A stretch of DNA of 32,477 bases from Dickeya dianthicola NCPPB 453 (GCF_000365305.1 NZ_CM001841.1:1480336-1512812), one strand, 5' to 3'. Positions 15,262 through 22,952 are shown, numbered from the stretch's first letter. The notes: generated by a model not told the origin, from the sequence alone. Program-made: numbers and translations.

Positions 15262-16063
15262 TCTGGCGTACTGCATGACCCTGCCGCCGAAGCGTGCCAT
15301 GCAGTATCTGCGTAAAAAAGGGTTTGCGATTAGCTGGGACTGGGAAGAAGTCTGGCAGGAGGCCCACGCCAGGGCGTTCACCGTGGCCAAAGTCACCCGG
15401 CTGGATATCCTGGAAGATATCCGCGCCGCCTTACAACAGGCACTGGACGAGGGCAAAACCGGCAACTGGTTCCGCAAGGAGCTGGAGCCTGTTTTGCAGC
15501 GCAAAGGCTGGTGGGGGCCGCGAGACACGACAGACCCGGTGACGGGTGAGCCGGTCACTATTCAGCAGGGCAGCCCGTGGCGGCTCGATACCATCTTCCG
15601 TACCAATATGTCTGTGCTCTACAGTGCAGGCCGCTGGGCAGAGCAGATGGAAAACGTCGATGACCGTCCGTTCTGGATGTATACCGGCATCAACGACAGT
15701 CATACCCGCAAAAGCCACCTGCAACTGCACGGCAAAGTATTTAGGTTCGATGACCCGTTCTGGCAAGCGTTCTATCCGCCGAACGGGTGGCGCTGTCGCT
15801 GTTCGGTGATTGCGCTGAGTCGTGATGATATCCGTGCGCGTGGCATGAAGGTTATTGAGTCTGCCAATATGATGGGCTGGTCGTTGAAACTGGTCAGCGA
15901 AAAAACCGGTGAAATGCAGCAGGTCGCTACGTTCAAAAGCGGTGGTCATGAGGTGTCAACGGATGTGGGCTGGTCATATGCGCCGGGTGCGGCGTACCGG
16001 CCTGACCTGGCACGGTATCGTGGCCCGTTGTCAGGGCTGGCAAAACAGGAGTTAACACAATGA
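15242..16063 (+). CDS. minor head protein (Mu gp30 / SPP1 gp7-like)
   Basis: A 273-residue head morphogenesis protein. The conserved C-terminal block includes RTNMSVLYSAGRWAEQMEN, a TGINDSHTRKSHLQLHGKVF stretch, and YPPNGWRCRCSVIALSRDD, all hallmarks of the Mu F / SPP1 gp7 family. Members bind the portal or sit inside the capsid and help assembly. I use the ATG at 15242 (MSATAADLAYC), overlapping the portal end by 20 nt; a longer start at 15179 is unlikely. Confidence 0.92.
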   Translation: MSATAADLAYCMTLPPKRAMQYLRKKGFAISWDWEEVWQEAHARAFTVAKVTRLDILEDIRAALQQALDEGKTGNWFRKELEPVLQRKGWWGPRDTTDPVTGEPVTIQQGSPWRLDTIFRTNMSVLYSAGRWAEQMENVDDRPFWMYTGINDSHTRKSHLQLHGKVFRFDDPFWQAFYPPNGWRCRCSVIALSRDDIRARGMKVIESANMMGWSLKLVSEKTGEMQQVATFKSGGHEVSTDVGWSYAPGAAYRPDLARYRGPLSGLAKQELTQ

Positions 16064-16509
16064 GTACGGTCTCTGTCACTATCAATGACCGCGAGCTGCG
16101 GCGCGGGTTGCGTGCGCTGGAGATGGCGGCAACAGACATGACCCCGGCGATGCGTAAAATTGCTGGCACGTTGCAGACGGAAACTGCACTGAATTTTGGC
16201 GATGAGGGGCGGCCGAAGTGGCTGGTGTCACTGGCCGCAGAAGACCGCAGTGGTCAGACGCTGAGAGAAACGGGCAGGCTGGCTGCGTCAGTATCGACAG
16301 ACTATGATTCCAGTCATGCAACTATCGGCACCAATGTTGTCTATGCCGCTATCCATCAGTTTGGCGGCAAGACTGGCCGTAATGAGTCGGTCGAGTTACC
16401 TGCCCGCCCGTACCTGCCGATTGATGCCGACGGTGAGCTGCAACCCGAGACAGTCCGCTCGGTTCTCGATACGATACAGCGGCACCTTGAATCAGCGGCT
16501 CACGGTTGA
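16060..16509 (+). CDS. virion morphogenesis protein (Mu gpG-like)
   Basis: A 149-residue member of the Mu gpG / phage virion morphogenesis family. Recognisable parts are VTINDRELRRGLRALEMAA, the NFGDEGRPKWLVSL stretch, LRETGRLAASVSTDYDS and the end YAAIHQFGGKTGRN...LPARPYLPI. It works at head completion or tail joining. ATGA overlap with the preceding gene. A 194-nt non-coding gap follows it. Confidence 0.92.
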   Translation: MSTVSVTINDRELRRGLRALEMAATDMTPAMRKIAGTLQTETALNFGDEGRPKWLVSLAAEDRSGQTLRETGRLAASVSTDYDSSHATIGTNVVYAAIHQFGGKTGRNESVELPARPYLPIDADGELQPETVRSVLDTIQRHLESAAHG

Positions 16510-16517
16510 TTTTTCGC

Positions 16518-16552
16518 ATTGCCGGTACGCAGATGTGCTGCGTGCTGGCAAT
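16518..16552 (+). terminator. strong 15-bp hairpin after the gpG-like gene
   Basis: ATTGCCGGTACGCAG (16518-16532) pairs along its full length with CTGCGTGCTGGCAAT (16538-16552), allowing two G-U pairs, around a 5-nt loop. It lies 9 nt after the gpG stop and upstream of the second late promoter motif. There is no T-run after it, so it is not a classic intrinsic terminator; it may attenuate, stabilise or mark a processing site. A smaller stem, AAAGCC/GGCTTT, follows at 16573-16594. Confidence 0.5.
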
Positions 16553-16629
16553 ACGGGCTGAAAATCCTTTATAAAGCCTTTACAGGCTGGCTTTCTGCCC
16601 ACCTCTCACCGCGCCATGCGGTAGTGTTT

Positions 16630-16651
16630 TCTAAACGCCATTAAAATCCGT
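16630..16651 (+). promoter_or_regulatory. late promoter motif copy 2 (protease/capsid unit)
   Basis: The site matches YTAADBSYCWTTAAWAT, with TAAAAT at 16642-16647 as the possible -10 element, 57 nt before the protease start. It has the same location as the Mu PI promoter, directly upstream of the protease gene. No -35 consensus is visible. Confidence 0.55.
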
Positions 16652-16676
16652 TTTTCTCACCATCGATGACACTGAC

Positions 16677-16695
16677 CCTGTTTAACGAAAACAGG
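16677..16695 (+). promoter_or_regulatory. 5'-leader hairpin touching the protease RBS
   Basis: CCTGTTT (16677-16683) pairs with AAACAGG (16689-16695) around a 5-nt loop. The AGGA ribosome-binding site (16693-16696) is partly in the 3' arm, 7 nt before the ATG at 16704. It resembles the leader hairpins at 9549 and 22499. Confidence 0.55.
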
Positions 16696-16703
16696 ACGGT
16701 GTT

Positions 16704-17804
16704 ATGCCTTTACACATCTTCAAATCCGGCACCCATACCGACATGCACGGCACGACATTGCCGTTTACGCCTGCTGATTTGGCTGCGTGTGCAGCAGCAT
16801 ATGACCCGGCAGTGCATGAAGCGCCGATTGTGGTGGGCCATCCGAAGACGGATGACCCCGCCTATGGCTGGGTTGCGTCACTGTCGGCAACGGGCAGTGA
16901 CCTGCTCGCCGAACCGGCGCAGGTTGACCCCCAGTTCGCCGAGCTGGTCACCGCCGGGCGCTATAAAAAAATCTCCGCGTCGTTCTATCTCCCGGACAGC
17001 CCGAACAACCCGAAACCGGGCGTGCTGTATTTGCGTCACGTCGGGTTTCTCGGCGCACAGCCGCCGTCCATCAAAGGGCTACGCTCTGCGGCGTTTGGTG
17101 AGCAGGAAACCGGCGTTGTTGAGTTCGCTGACTGGGGGCTGATGACCAGTGCCAGCCTGTTCAGCCGTTTGCGCGATTTCATCATCAGCAAGTTCGGTCT
17201 GGAAGACGCAGATGCTGTGTTGCCGCCCTGGCAACTGGATGCCCTGCGCGATGAAGCCAACCGTGACGACGCGAAAGACCCCCCGGCGGCGTTTAGCGAG
17301 CCGCCACATTTACCATCAAACGAGGATTCGACAGTGACAGAAGACGAAATTAAAGCGATGCAGGCAGAGAACGCCCGGCTGAAAGCCGACGCGGAAGCAC
17401 GGGCGAAAGCCGACGCGCAGCGTCGTCAGGAAACGGTTCACACCAGCAATACGGCGTTTGCAGAAACCCTGGTGGCGAACGGCACACTGGCACCGGCTGC
17501 ACAGTCGGTGGTTGTCGCGCTGCTGGATGCGGTTTCAACGGGCGACAAGCCGATGGAGTTCTCCGAAGGCGACGTGACCCGACCGCTGGCGACAGCGTTC
17601 AAAGACCTGCTGAGTGGCGCTACGCCTGTGCTGCTGTTTGGTGAGAGCGCAACTAAGGTGCGTGTGCAAGACAACCATGCCGTACCTGTCGAAGCGGAGT
17701 TCGCAGAAGCCGACCCGGCTCGACTGGCTCTGCACAACAAGGCTAAGGCACTCGCTAAAGCTGAAGGCATCAGCTACGACGCTGCTGTCGCCCGCTGCCT
17801 GTAA
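16704..17804 (+). CDS. prohead protease I with C-terminal scaffold (Mu I/Z-like)
   Basis: A 366-residue protein. The N-terminal half is the Mu protease I family: APIVVGHPKTDDPAYGWVAS with conserved His46, RYKKISASFYLP with Ser91/Ser93 as nucleophile candidates, and LRHVGFLGAQPPSIKGL. After a linker, residues about 211-366 form a charged coiled coil (EIKAMQAENARLKADAEARA) and a compact end domain typical of a scaffold. It matures the prohead by cleaving the scaffold and itself. It is the first gene after a gap holding a promoter motif and hairpin. Confidence 0.92.
   Translation: MPLHIFKSGTHTDMHGTTLPFTPADLAACAAAYDPAVHEAPIVVGHPKTDDPAYGWVASLSATGSDLLAEPAQVDPQFAELVTAGRYKKISASFYLPDSPNNPKPGVLYLRHVGFLGAQPPSIKGLRSAAFGEQETGVVEFADWGLMTSASLFSRLRDFIISKFGLEDADAVLPPWQLDALRDEANRDDAKDPPAAFSEPPHLPSNEDSTVTEDEIKAMQAENARLKADAEARAKADAQRRQETVHTSNTAFAETLVANGTLAPAAQSVVVALLDAVSTGDKPMEFSEGDVTRPLATAFKDLLSGATPVLLFGESATKVRVQDNHAVPVEAEFAEADPARLALHNKAKALAKAEGISYDAAVARCL
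17334..17804 (+). CDS. internal in-frame scaffold protein (Mu Z-like)
   Basis: A GTG codon at 17334, in frame with the protease gene (its codon 211), has GAGGA at 17322-17326, 7 nt upstream. Translation from it gives a 156-residue product starting with the scaffold coiled coil. Mu makes scaffold Z from an in-frame internal start within gene I, so the same arrangement is very likely here. The separate product is inferred from this ribosome-binding site and the domain boundary. Confidence 0.68.
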   Translation: MTEDEIKAMQAENARLKADAEARAKADAQRRQETVHTSNTAFAETLVANGTLAPAAQSVVVALLDAVSTGDKPMEFSEGDVTRPLATAFKDLLSGATPVLLFGESATKVRVQDNHAVPVEAEFAEADPARLALHNKAKALAKAEGISYDAAVARCL

Positions 17805-17821
17805 TTTAAGGAAAGGAAACT

Positions 17822-18757
17822 ATGTCTGACTATTTGAGAGGCAAACGCATCGTTGATCCGGTGCTAACCAGTGTCGCACGCGGGTATCGCAACGCTGCCT
17901 TTATTGGCGAAAACCTGTTTCCGGTCGTTCTGGCCGAGAAAGAAGGCATTATCGTGCCGCTGTTCGGGAAAGGGGCGTTTGTGGAGTACGACACCGAGCG
18001 CGCTATCGGGGCGGAAAGTAACGTGTTGCTGCGCGAGAAATCCAGCTCGATGGATATCGTGCTGAACGAGCACGACCTGGCGGCACCGGTTGATTACCGT
18101 GAACAGGCGGAATCGCTGTTCAACGAAGAAGCGAAAGCCACCCGCCGGGCAACGAACGGTATCGACTTAAAGCGCGAGCTGTATGCGGCACGCCTGGCGC
18201 AAGACCCGAAAATCTACCTCGACAAGTCAAAGAAATCACTCGCGGCAGCAGAGCGCTGGGCGGGTGGTAAGGGCCAGCCCGTCACGTTGATCGAAGAGGG
18301 CATTGAGGCGGTCAGAAACGCGATGGGAGTGCGTCCAAATGTGATGACACTCGGCGCAAGCGTCATGGCTGCGTTGCGCTATCACCCCGCTATCCAGGCG
18401 CAGATCGGGGCCAATGAACGTAAACGCATCACCGAAGAGATCCTGGCGGATATTTTCAATATCCCGAAAGTGCTGGTCGGCGGCGCTGTCAGTTCCCCGG
18501 CGGTCGGGAAAGACCAGTCTGACATCTGGGGTGACTCACTGATGCTGCATTACGTCGCACCGGTTACCGCCGGGGCTGAAAGTGCGGACGAGAATGAACC
18601 CTCGTTCGGATATACATTCCGCCGCCGTGGTATGCCGGTAGTCGATAAATACCCCGGCGCGGGCGGCAAAGTGAATTACTGCCGTTATACCGATATCTAC
18701 AAAGTCGCGGTAGTTGGCGGCGATGCCGGGTATCTCATTACCAACATCCTGAAATAA
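17822..18757 (+). CDS. major capsid protein (BcepMu-type, gpT position)
   Basis: A 311-residue protein with features of an HK97-fold capsid subunit: an N-terminal arm region, a long helix near residues 100-125, the E-loop-like acidic section, and an ordered C-terminal beta part (GYTFRRRGMPVVDKYPGAGG, YCRYTDIYKVAVVGGDAGYL). It immediately follows the protease/scaffold, the Mu gpT position, with a strong AAGGAAAGG ribosome-binding site. The length is similar to gpT, although it reads more like the BcepMu/enterobacterial Mu-like version than Mu itself. Confidence 0.88.
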   Translation: MSDYLRGKRIVDPVLTSVARGYRNAAFIGENLFPVVLAEKEGIIVPLFGKGAFVEYDTERAIGAESNVLLREKSSSMDIVLNEHDLAAPVDYREQAESLFNEEAKATRRATNGIDLKRELYAARLAQDPKIYLDKSKKSLAAAERWAGGKGQPVTLIEEGIEAVRNAMGVRPNVMTLGASVMAALRYHPAIQAQIGANERKRITEEILADIFNIPKVLVGGAVSSPAVGKDQSDIWGDSLMLHYVAPVTAGAESADENEPSFGYTFRRRGMPVVDKYPGAGGKVNYCRYTDIYKVAVVGGDAGYLITNILK

Positions 18758-18767
18758 CGGGGGCATC

Positions 18768-19124
18768 ATGAGTGCAACACAGCAACCTGTTTTGACCACC
18801 ACCATCGTGGCCTCCGCCGCGCTGACCGCACAGCGTTTTGTCGGGGCAGATAATGCCCCGTGTGCTGCCGGAGCGATTGCGCTCGGGGTGGCTGAAGTTG
18901 ACGGTGACTGGGCTACAGCCGTGCCGGTTAACGTGCTGGGAATTATTGCGGTTGAAGCGGGGGCGGCTATCGCACGCGGCCAGGCTGTTCAGTCCGACGC
19001 CAGCGCCCGAGCTATCCCGCAAGTCGCCGCCGCTGGTGAAACGCCTGCCGGTGTATCGAACGGCATCGCGCTGGATGCGGCGATCGCCGAGGGCGACATC
19101 ATCCGCATCCTGCGCGGGGTGTGA
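18768..19124 (+). CDS. DUF2190 protein, probable capsid decoration protein
   Basis: A 118-residue Ala/Val/Gly-rich beta protein of the DUF2190 type (AAGAIALGVAEVDGDWATAV, VNVLGIIAVEAGAAIARGQAV, and AETPAGVSNGIALDAAIAEGD-like ending in IIRILRGV). Such proteins usually lie after the capsid gene and are thought to decorate or stabilise the head. It begins 10 nt after the capsid stop. Confidence 0.82.
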   Translation: MSATQQPVLTTTIVASAALTAQRFVGADNAPCAAGAIALGVAEVDGDWATAVPVNVLGIIAVEAGAAIARGQAVQSDASARAIPQVAAAGETPAGVSNGIALDAAIAEGDIIRILRGV

Positions 19125-19125
19125 C

Positions 19126-19572
19126 ATGTACTGCACCCTGGCGGATTTGATTGAGCACGTCCCGGAACAGACGCTGATCGAGCTGACTAATGAGTCGGTC
19201 ACGTTTGATAACCGCCCTCCAGTCAATACGACGGTGGTTGATAGCTGCATTCGCTATGCCGATGAGCAGATCGATGCCCATCTGCGCGGGCGGTACACCC
19301 TTCCGCTGGCCGAAATTCCGACCATGCTGCGCGACCTTGCGGTGACGCTGACGCGCTACCGGCTGTATGCCCGGCGGGCGGAAGGTGCTATGCCTGACCT
19401 GGTGAAAGATGATTACAAAACGGCACTGAAACAGCTTGAGCAGATACGTGATGCAAAGCTGACACTAGGGGTGAAGTCAACCGGCACCGATGCACCAGAG
19501 CGTGGGGAATTCAGGGTGCGTGGGCGTCAGCCCACGTTTGGCGGGCGCAACGGCTCACTGGATAAATTCTGA
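19126..19572 (+). CDS. DUF1320 protein (Mu gp36-like, head-tail region)
   Basis: A 148-residue helical protein with the DUF1320 pattern: MYCTLADLIEHVPEQTLIEL, SCIRYADEQIDAHLRGRYTL, and LRDLAVTLTRYRLYARR. This family contains Mu gp36 and resembles head-completion adaptors. It starts at the ATG at 19126, which touches the end of the DUF2190 gene, and overlaps the next gene by 1 nt. Confidence 0.9.
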   Translation: MYCTLADLIEHVPEQTLIELTNESVTFDNRPPVNTTVVDSCIRYADEQIDAHLRGRYTLPLAEIPTMLRDLAVTLTRYRLYARRAEGAMPDLVKDDYKTALKQLEQIRDAKLTLGVKSTGTDAPERGEFRVRGRQPTFGGRNGSLDKF

Positions 19573-20039
19573 TGGACGTTTCACCGATTGTGGATGCCGT
19601 GGTATCCCGGCTGCGCGAAAAACTGCCCACGTTGCACATTGAGTATTTCCCGGAAAAACCGGCGGACTACCGGCTTAACCATCCTACCGGGGCGGTTCTG
19701 GTGAGCTACGCCGGTTCCAGGTTCGGCAAGCCGGAAGATATCGGTGCGATGTTGCAGGCCCAGACCGTGACGTTTAACGCCACTGTGGTGTTCCGACAGC
19801 TCAATGGTCGCCAGGGCGCAGTAGCCGTGCTCGATGTATTACGGCGTGTGCTGTGCGGTTACAAGCCGCCCGGCTGTAACCGGAAAATCTGGCTGGTGCG
19901 GGATGTGTTTATCGGCAACATCGCGGGGTTGTGGCAGTACGCACTCGATTTTGCGACCGAAGCCGTACTGATTGAAGACACCGATCTCCCTGACGGCCCG
20001 TTACTGGCAGGGATTGAAACAGAGGAACAGGACGAATGA
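19572..20039 (+). CDS. DUF1834 protein (Mu gp37-like)
   Basis: A 155-residue protein of the Mu gp37/DUF1834 type (MDVSPIVDAVVSRLREKLPT, the GAVLVSYAGSRFG stretch, QTVTFNATVVFRQL, LDVLRRVLCGYKPPGC and ALDFATEAVLIED). It resembles tail-terminator or tail-completion proteins by fold and place, just before the sheath genes. It overlaps the following gene by 4 nt. Confidence 0.88.
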   Translation: MDVSPIVDAVVSRLREKLPTLHIEYFPEKPADYRLNHPTGAVLVSYAGSRFGKPEDIGAMLQAQTVTFNATVVFRQLNGRQGAVAVLDVLRRVLCGYKPPGCNRKIWLVRDVFIGNIAGLWQYALDFATEAVLIEDTDLPDGPLLAGIETEEQDE

Positions 20040-20260
20040 AAAACTATCGCTACACCGGCCCGGCCAGCGGCGTCACGCTTGCCGACGGTACGGAAGTGCT
20101 GCTGTGGCCCGGCAAAGACGTCTCGCTGCCGCAGGATAACGACTATGTGAAAACGCTGGTCGCCTTGCAACACCTGACACCGATTGATGACCAACCTGTC
20201 GCACTGGCTAAAAACCGGCAGTCAGACAAGATAAAAGACGAGGTGAACAGTGGCAGCTAA
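20036..20260 (+). CDS. DUF2635 protein (Mu gp38-like)
   Basis: A 74-residue protein with the DUF2635 pattern: AND-like ASGVTLADGTEVLLWPGKDVSLPQ in parts, then DYVKTLVALQHLTPI. This small family always lies before the sheath gene in Mu-like phages; its role is unknown. It overlaps both neighbours. Confidence 0.85.
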   Translation: MKNYRYTGPASGVTLADGTEVLLWPGKDVSLPQDNDYVKTLVALQHLTPIDDQPVALAKNRQSDKIKDEVNSGS

Positions 20261-21671
20261 CTATCTGCACGGTGTGGAAACCACCGAAGTTGAAACCGGC
20301 GCTCGCGTCGTCAAAGCCGTGAAGTCAGCCGTGATTGGGCTGATTGGCACCGCACCGATTGGGCCGGTCAATACCGTCACGCTGTGCACGTCTGATACCG
20401 CTGCGGCGAAATTCGGCGGTCAGTTGACGGGGTTCACGATCCCGCAAGCGCTGGATGCCATTTACGACCACGCCGCAGGCACTGTGTTGGTTATCAACGT
20501 GCTCGACCCGGCAGTGCATAAAACGCATGTGGAGAATGAGCCGGTAACGTTCGACAGCAACGGCTCGGCAACGCTGGCTAATCCTGTTGTGGCCAGTCTT
20601 GTGCTGAAGAAAGACGCCAGTTCTGCACCGTATGTACTCGATACGGATTACGCGCTGGATCAACAGATGGGCGTCATTACCCGGTTGAATAAATCCATCG
20701 ATACGGCGCTGGCCAGTTACGACTACGCCGACCCGACGAAAGTGACCGCCGCTGACATCATCGGTGCCGTCAACGCAGCGGGAAATCGAACAGGTATGAA
20801 GCTGTTGCACGATACCTATAACGCATACGGCTTCTTTGCAAAGATTCTGCTGGCACCCGTTTACTGCACACAGAACAGTATCCGCGTCGAGCTGCAAGCA
20901 CTTGCCGAAAAATTAGGGGCGATGGCATATGTTGATGCACCTATCGGCACGACATACGAGCAAGTGATCACCGGGCGCGGCCCTGCTGGCACCATCAATT
21001 TCAACACCAGTTCTGCGCGGGTCAGACTGTTTTATCCGCATGTAAAAGTGTACGACGCTGCATCTAACAGCGAACGGCTGGAGCCACTGAGCCAGCGTGC
21101 TGCCGGGTTGCGTGCGAAAGTTGACCTGGAAAAAGGATTCTGGTGGAGCAGTTCTAACCAGGAAATCCTGGGCATTACCGGCGTTGAGCGACAATTGTCA
21201 GCAATGATTGATGACCCAAGCTGTGAAGTGAACCTGCTGAACGAGCAAGGCATCACGACAGTTTTCAACAGTTACGGCACTGGTCTGCGGTTGTGGGGGA
21301 ACCGTTCTGCGGCATGGCCAACTGTGACGCACATGAAGAACTTTGAGAACGTGCGCCGGACGGCGGATGTGATCAACGAGTCGATTCGGTATTTCAGTCT
21401 GCAATATATCGACATGCCAATCACACAAGCGCTTATAGACGCGCTGACCGAATCGGTAAACGCATATGGTCGTAAGCTGATTGGCGACGGCGCATTGCTG
21501 GGATTCAAATGCTGGTATGACTCGACCCGCAACGAGGAAACCGAGCTGTCAGCCGGGCATCTGTTACTCAGCTATAAGTTCACACCGCCGCCCCCGCTCG
21601 AACGCCTGACGTTCGAGACAGAGATCACATCTGAATACCTGGCTAATCTAACTTCCGGGAGTGACAGCTAA
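20250..21671 (+). CDS. contractile tail sheath protein (gpL / P2 FI-like)
   Basis: A 473-residue sheath protein. The N-terminus (YLHGVETTEVETGARVVKAV, then SAVIGLIGTAPIGPVNTVTL) and C-terminus (FENVRRTADVINESIRYFSL, FKCWYDSTRNEETELSAGHL, SYKFTPPPPLERLTFETEIT) are typical of the P2 FI/Mu gpL tail-sheath superfamily. It forms the contracting outer cylinder. The start is a GTG at 20250 with GAGGTGA just upstream, inside the end of the DUF2635 gene. Confidence 0.93.
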   Translation: MAANYLHGVETTEVETGARVVKAVKSAVIGLIGTAPIGPVNTVTLCTSDTAAAKFGGQLTGFTIPQALDAIYDHAAGTVLVINVLDPAVHKTHVENEPVTFDSNGSATLANPVVASLVLKKDASSAPYVLDTDYALDQQMGVITRLNKSIDTALASYDYADPTKVTAADIIGAVNAAGNRTGMKLLHDTYNAYGFFAKILLAPVYCTQNSIRVELQALAEKLGAMAYVDAPIGTTYEQVITGRGPAGTINFNTSSARVRLFYPHVKVYDAASNSERLEPLSQRAAGLRAKVDLEKGFWWSSSNQEILGITGVERQLSAMIDDPSCEVNLLNEQGITTVFNSYGTGLRLWGNRSAAWPTVTHMKNFENVRRTADVINESIRYFSLQYIDMPITQALIDALTESVNAYGRKLIGDGALLGFKCWYDSTRNEETELSAGHLLLSYKFTPPPPLERLTFETEITSEYLANLTSGSDS

Positions 21672-22192
21672 TGGCCAAAATCGAAGTTAACCGCATTACT
21701 AATGCGAACATTTACCTGAACGGCACTAATCTGCTGGGCCGCGCCGAAGAGGTCAAATTGCCGGACGTCACCATGACCATGCAAGAACACAAGGCGCTGG
21801 GGATGGTGGGAAAAGTAGAACTGCCATCCGGGTTTGATAAGCTCGAGGGGGAAATCAAGTGGAACTCGTTCTACCGTGACGCGATGCTGTCCGCTGCAAA
21901 TCCGTACAGCTCGCTGTCGTTACAGTGCCGTTCTAACGTCGAGCGTTACAGTAGCCAGGGGCGCATTGATGAAGTGGCGCTGGTCACATACCTGACCATC
22001 ATGTTTAAGAAGAACCCGCTGGGTACATTCAAACAGCATGAGAATGCTGAGTTCTCCAGCTCGTTTACCTGCACGTACATCAAACAGGTTCTGGACGGCG
22101 AAGAATTGCTGGAGCTGGACTATCTCGCAAATATCTTCCGCGTTGGCGGAGTTGATCAACTGACTGATTACCGCATCAACATTGGCGGTTAA
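21671..22192 (+). CDS. tail tube protein (P2 FII-like)
   Basis: A 173-residue protein beginning MAKIEVNRITNANIYLNGTN and containing LLGRAEEVKLPDVTMTMQEH, GMVGKVELPSGFDKLEGEIK and LDYLANIFRVGGVDQLTDYR, all typical of P2 FII major tail tube proteins. It builds the inner tube inside the sheath and follows the sheath gene directly with an overlap of its start and the sheath stop. Confidence 0.93.
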   Translation: MAKIEVNRITNANIYLNGTNLLGRAEEVKLPDVTMTMQEHKALGMVGKVELPSGFDKLEGEIKWNSFYRDAMLSAANPYSSLSLQCRSNVERYSSQGRIDEVALVTYLTIMFKKNPLGTFKQHENAEFSSSFTCTYIKQVLDGEELLELDYLANIFRVGGVDQLTDYRINIGG

Positions 22193-22201
22193 GGAAAATC
22201 A

Positions 22202-22405
22202 ATGAGCGAAAAAGTGGTATTAAACGCAGCGCAGATTAAAGCGCTGGCTAAGTTTGCAGAGGATGATGGCCAACCGTCATACACGATTACACACGGCATT
22301 ATTCCTGCGTTCGAAGCCGATGATGGCACGGACGTACCGGAGTATAACGGCCTGATTGCCTATTCAGACTCTGAGCAGCATGGCGTATTACAACTGAGCG
22401 AATAA
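22202..22405 (+). CDS. small protein of unknown function after the tail tube gene
   Basis: A 67-residue acidic protein (SEKVVLNAAQIKALAKFAED, then DGQPSYTITHGIIPAFEADD). I cannot name a family. It has an AAGGA ribosome-binding site 7 nt before its ATG and sits 9 nt after the tube gene, so it is very probably translated as the last gene of that transcription unit, ahead of a terminator-like hairpin. Confidence 0.7.
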   Translation: MSEKVVLNAAQIKALAKFAEDDGQPSYTITHGIIPAFEADDGTDVPEYNGLIAYSDSEQHGVLQLSE

Positions 22406-22429
22406 TCGTTCATAAATTTGCTTCTATAT

Positions 22430-22450
22430 AAGGAGGGGTTTCCCTCCTTT
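22430..22450 (+). terminator. terminator-like hairpin after the tube unit
   Basis: AAGGAGGG (22430-22437) pairs perfectly with CCCTCCTT (22442-22449) around GTTT, followed by a weak T-rich tract (TTTCTTC). It lies between the small gene ending at 22405 and the third late promoter motif, so it likely ends or attenuates the upstream transcript. Confidence 0.65.
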
Positions 22451-22454
22451 CTTC

Positions 22455-22476
22455 ATTAAATCCCTTTAATATCTGG
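22455..22476 (+). promoter_or_regulatory. late promoter motif copy 3 (tail chaperone unit)
   Basis: The site matches YTAADBSYCWTTAAWAT, with TAATAT at 22467-22472 as the possible -10 element, 63 nt before the chaperone start. It follows directly after the terminator-like hairpin. Confidence 0.55.
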
Positions 22477-22498
22477 CTTACAGCCTGCCATGCATACT

Positions 22499-22529
22499 GC
22501 TCCTGAATACCAACCTTTTATTCAGGAGC
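22499..22529 (+). promoter_or_regulatory. 5'-leader hairpin burying the tail-chaperone RBS
   Basis: GCTCCTGAATA (22499-22509) is perfectly complementary to TATTCAGGAGC (22519-22529), an 11-bp stem with a 9-nt loop. The AGGAG ribosome-binding site (22524-22528) is wholly in the 3' arm, 6 nt before the ATG. This is the strongest of the leader hairpins. Confidence 0.7.
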
Positions 22530-22534
22530 ACCAC

Positions 22535-22855
22535 ATGTCTGATGTCATTTTCCCTCTTTCTATCCCGTACACCACTGCGGCTGGCGTCCGTATCGAATCG
22601 CTGACGCTGCGACGCCTGCAAGTTAAAGACCTGAAAGCTGTGCGCAAGGTCAGTGCTGAGCCTGCTGACTGGGACGATCTGCTGATCGCCCGTTCCTCTG
22701 GATTTGTGCCTGAAGATTTTGATGGTATGGATTTGGGGGATTATCTGGAGTTGCAGAAACGATTTCAGCAACTCACTGGATTGGCTAAACAACCCCAGGA
22801 CGCTGATGCAGTCGCAGGGGCTGCTGGCGAGGTGGTTCCGCTGGCAACCGAGTGA
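22535..22855 (+). CDS. tail assembly chaperone, short form (gp41 / P2 E-like)
   Basis: A 106-residue protein (DVIFPLSIPYTTAAGVRIES, LRRLQVKDLKAVRKVS, FDGMDLGDYLELQKRFQQL) of the Mu gp41 / P2 gpE tail-assembly chaperone type, which prepares the tape measure for tube polymerisation. The ATG at 22535 has AGGAG; an upstream in-frame start at 22490 does not. A second frame, open past this stop, encodes the typical downstream half, so a frameshifted longer product is expected (see the next entry). Confidence 0.85.
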   Translation: MSDVIFPLSIPYTTAAGVRIESLTLRRLQVKDLKAVRKVSAEPADWDDLLIARSSGFVPEDFDGMDLGDYLELQKRFQQLTGLAKQPQDADAVAGAAGEVVPLATE

Positions 22856-22952
22856 ATTAGACGCGCTGGAGGTGGAAGAATTTGAGGACTGGCTGGAAAT
22901 AGCCAGCCAGCAGATTAAGCGTGAGAACGGCGACGACGATTCAGACGGCTGA
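22806..22952 (+). CDS. frameshift extension of the tail chaperone (gp42 / P2 E'-like)
   Basis: The frame shifted by +1 (equal to -2) from the chaperone gene encodes GLLARWFRWQPSELDALEVE then EFEDWLEIASQQIKR, a clear match to the E'-type C-terminal half. It has no ribosome-binding site or start of its own in the right place, so it is probably reached by programmed frameshifting. Candidate shift sites are CCC-C at 22793-22796 and GGG-G at 22817-22820. Mu itself is known for an unusual -2 shift at this gene pair. The start given is only the approximate beginning of the shifted frame. Confidence 0.72.
   Translation: MQSQGLLARWFRWQPSELDALEVEEFEDWLEIASQQIKRENGDDDSDG

Noticed and set aside
16304-16561. 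Small plus-strand frame crossing the gpG end and the gap
   Set aside because: It runs through the gpG-like gene in another frame and across the strong hairpin, with no start signal or family match.
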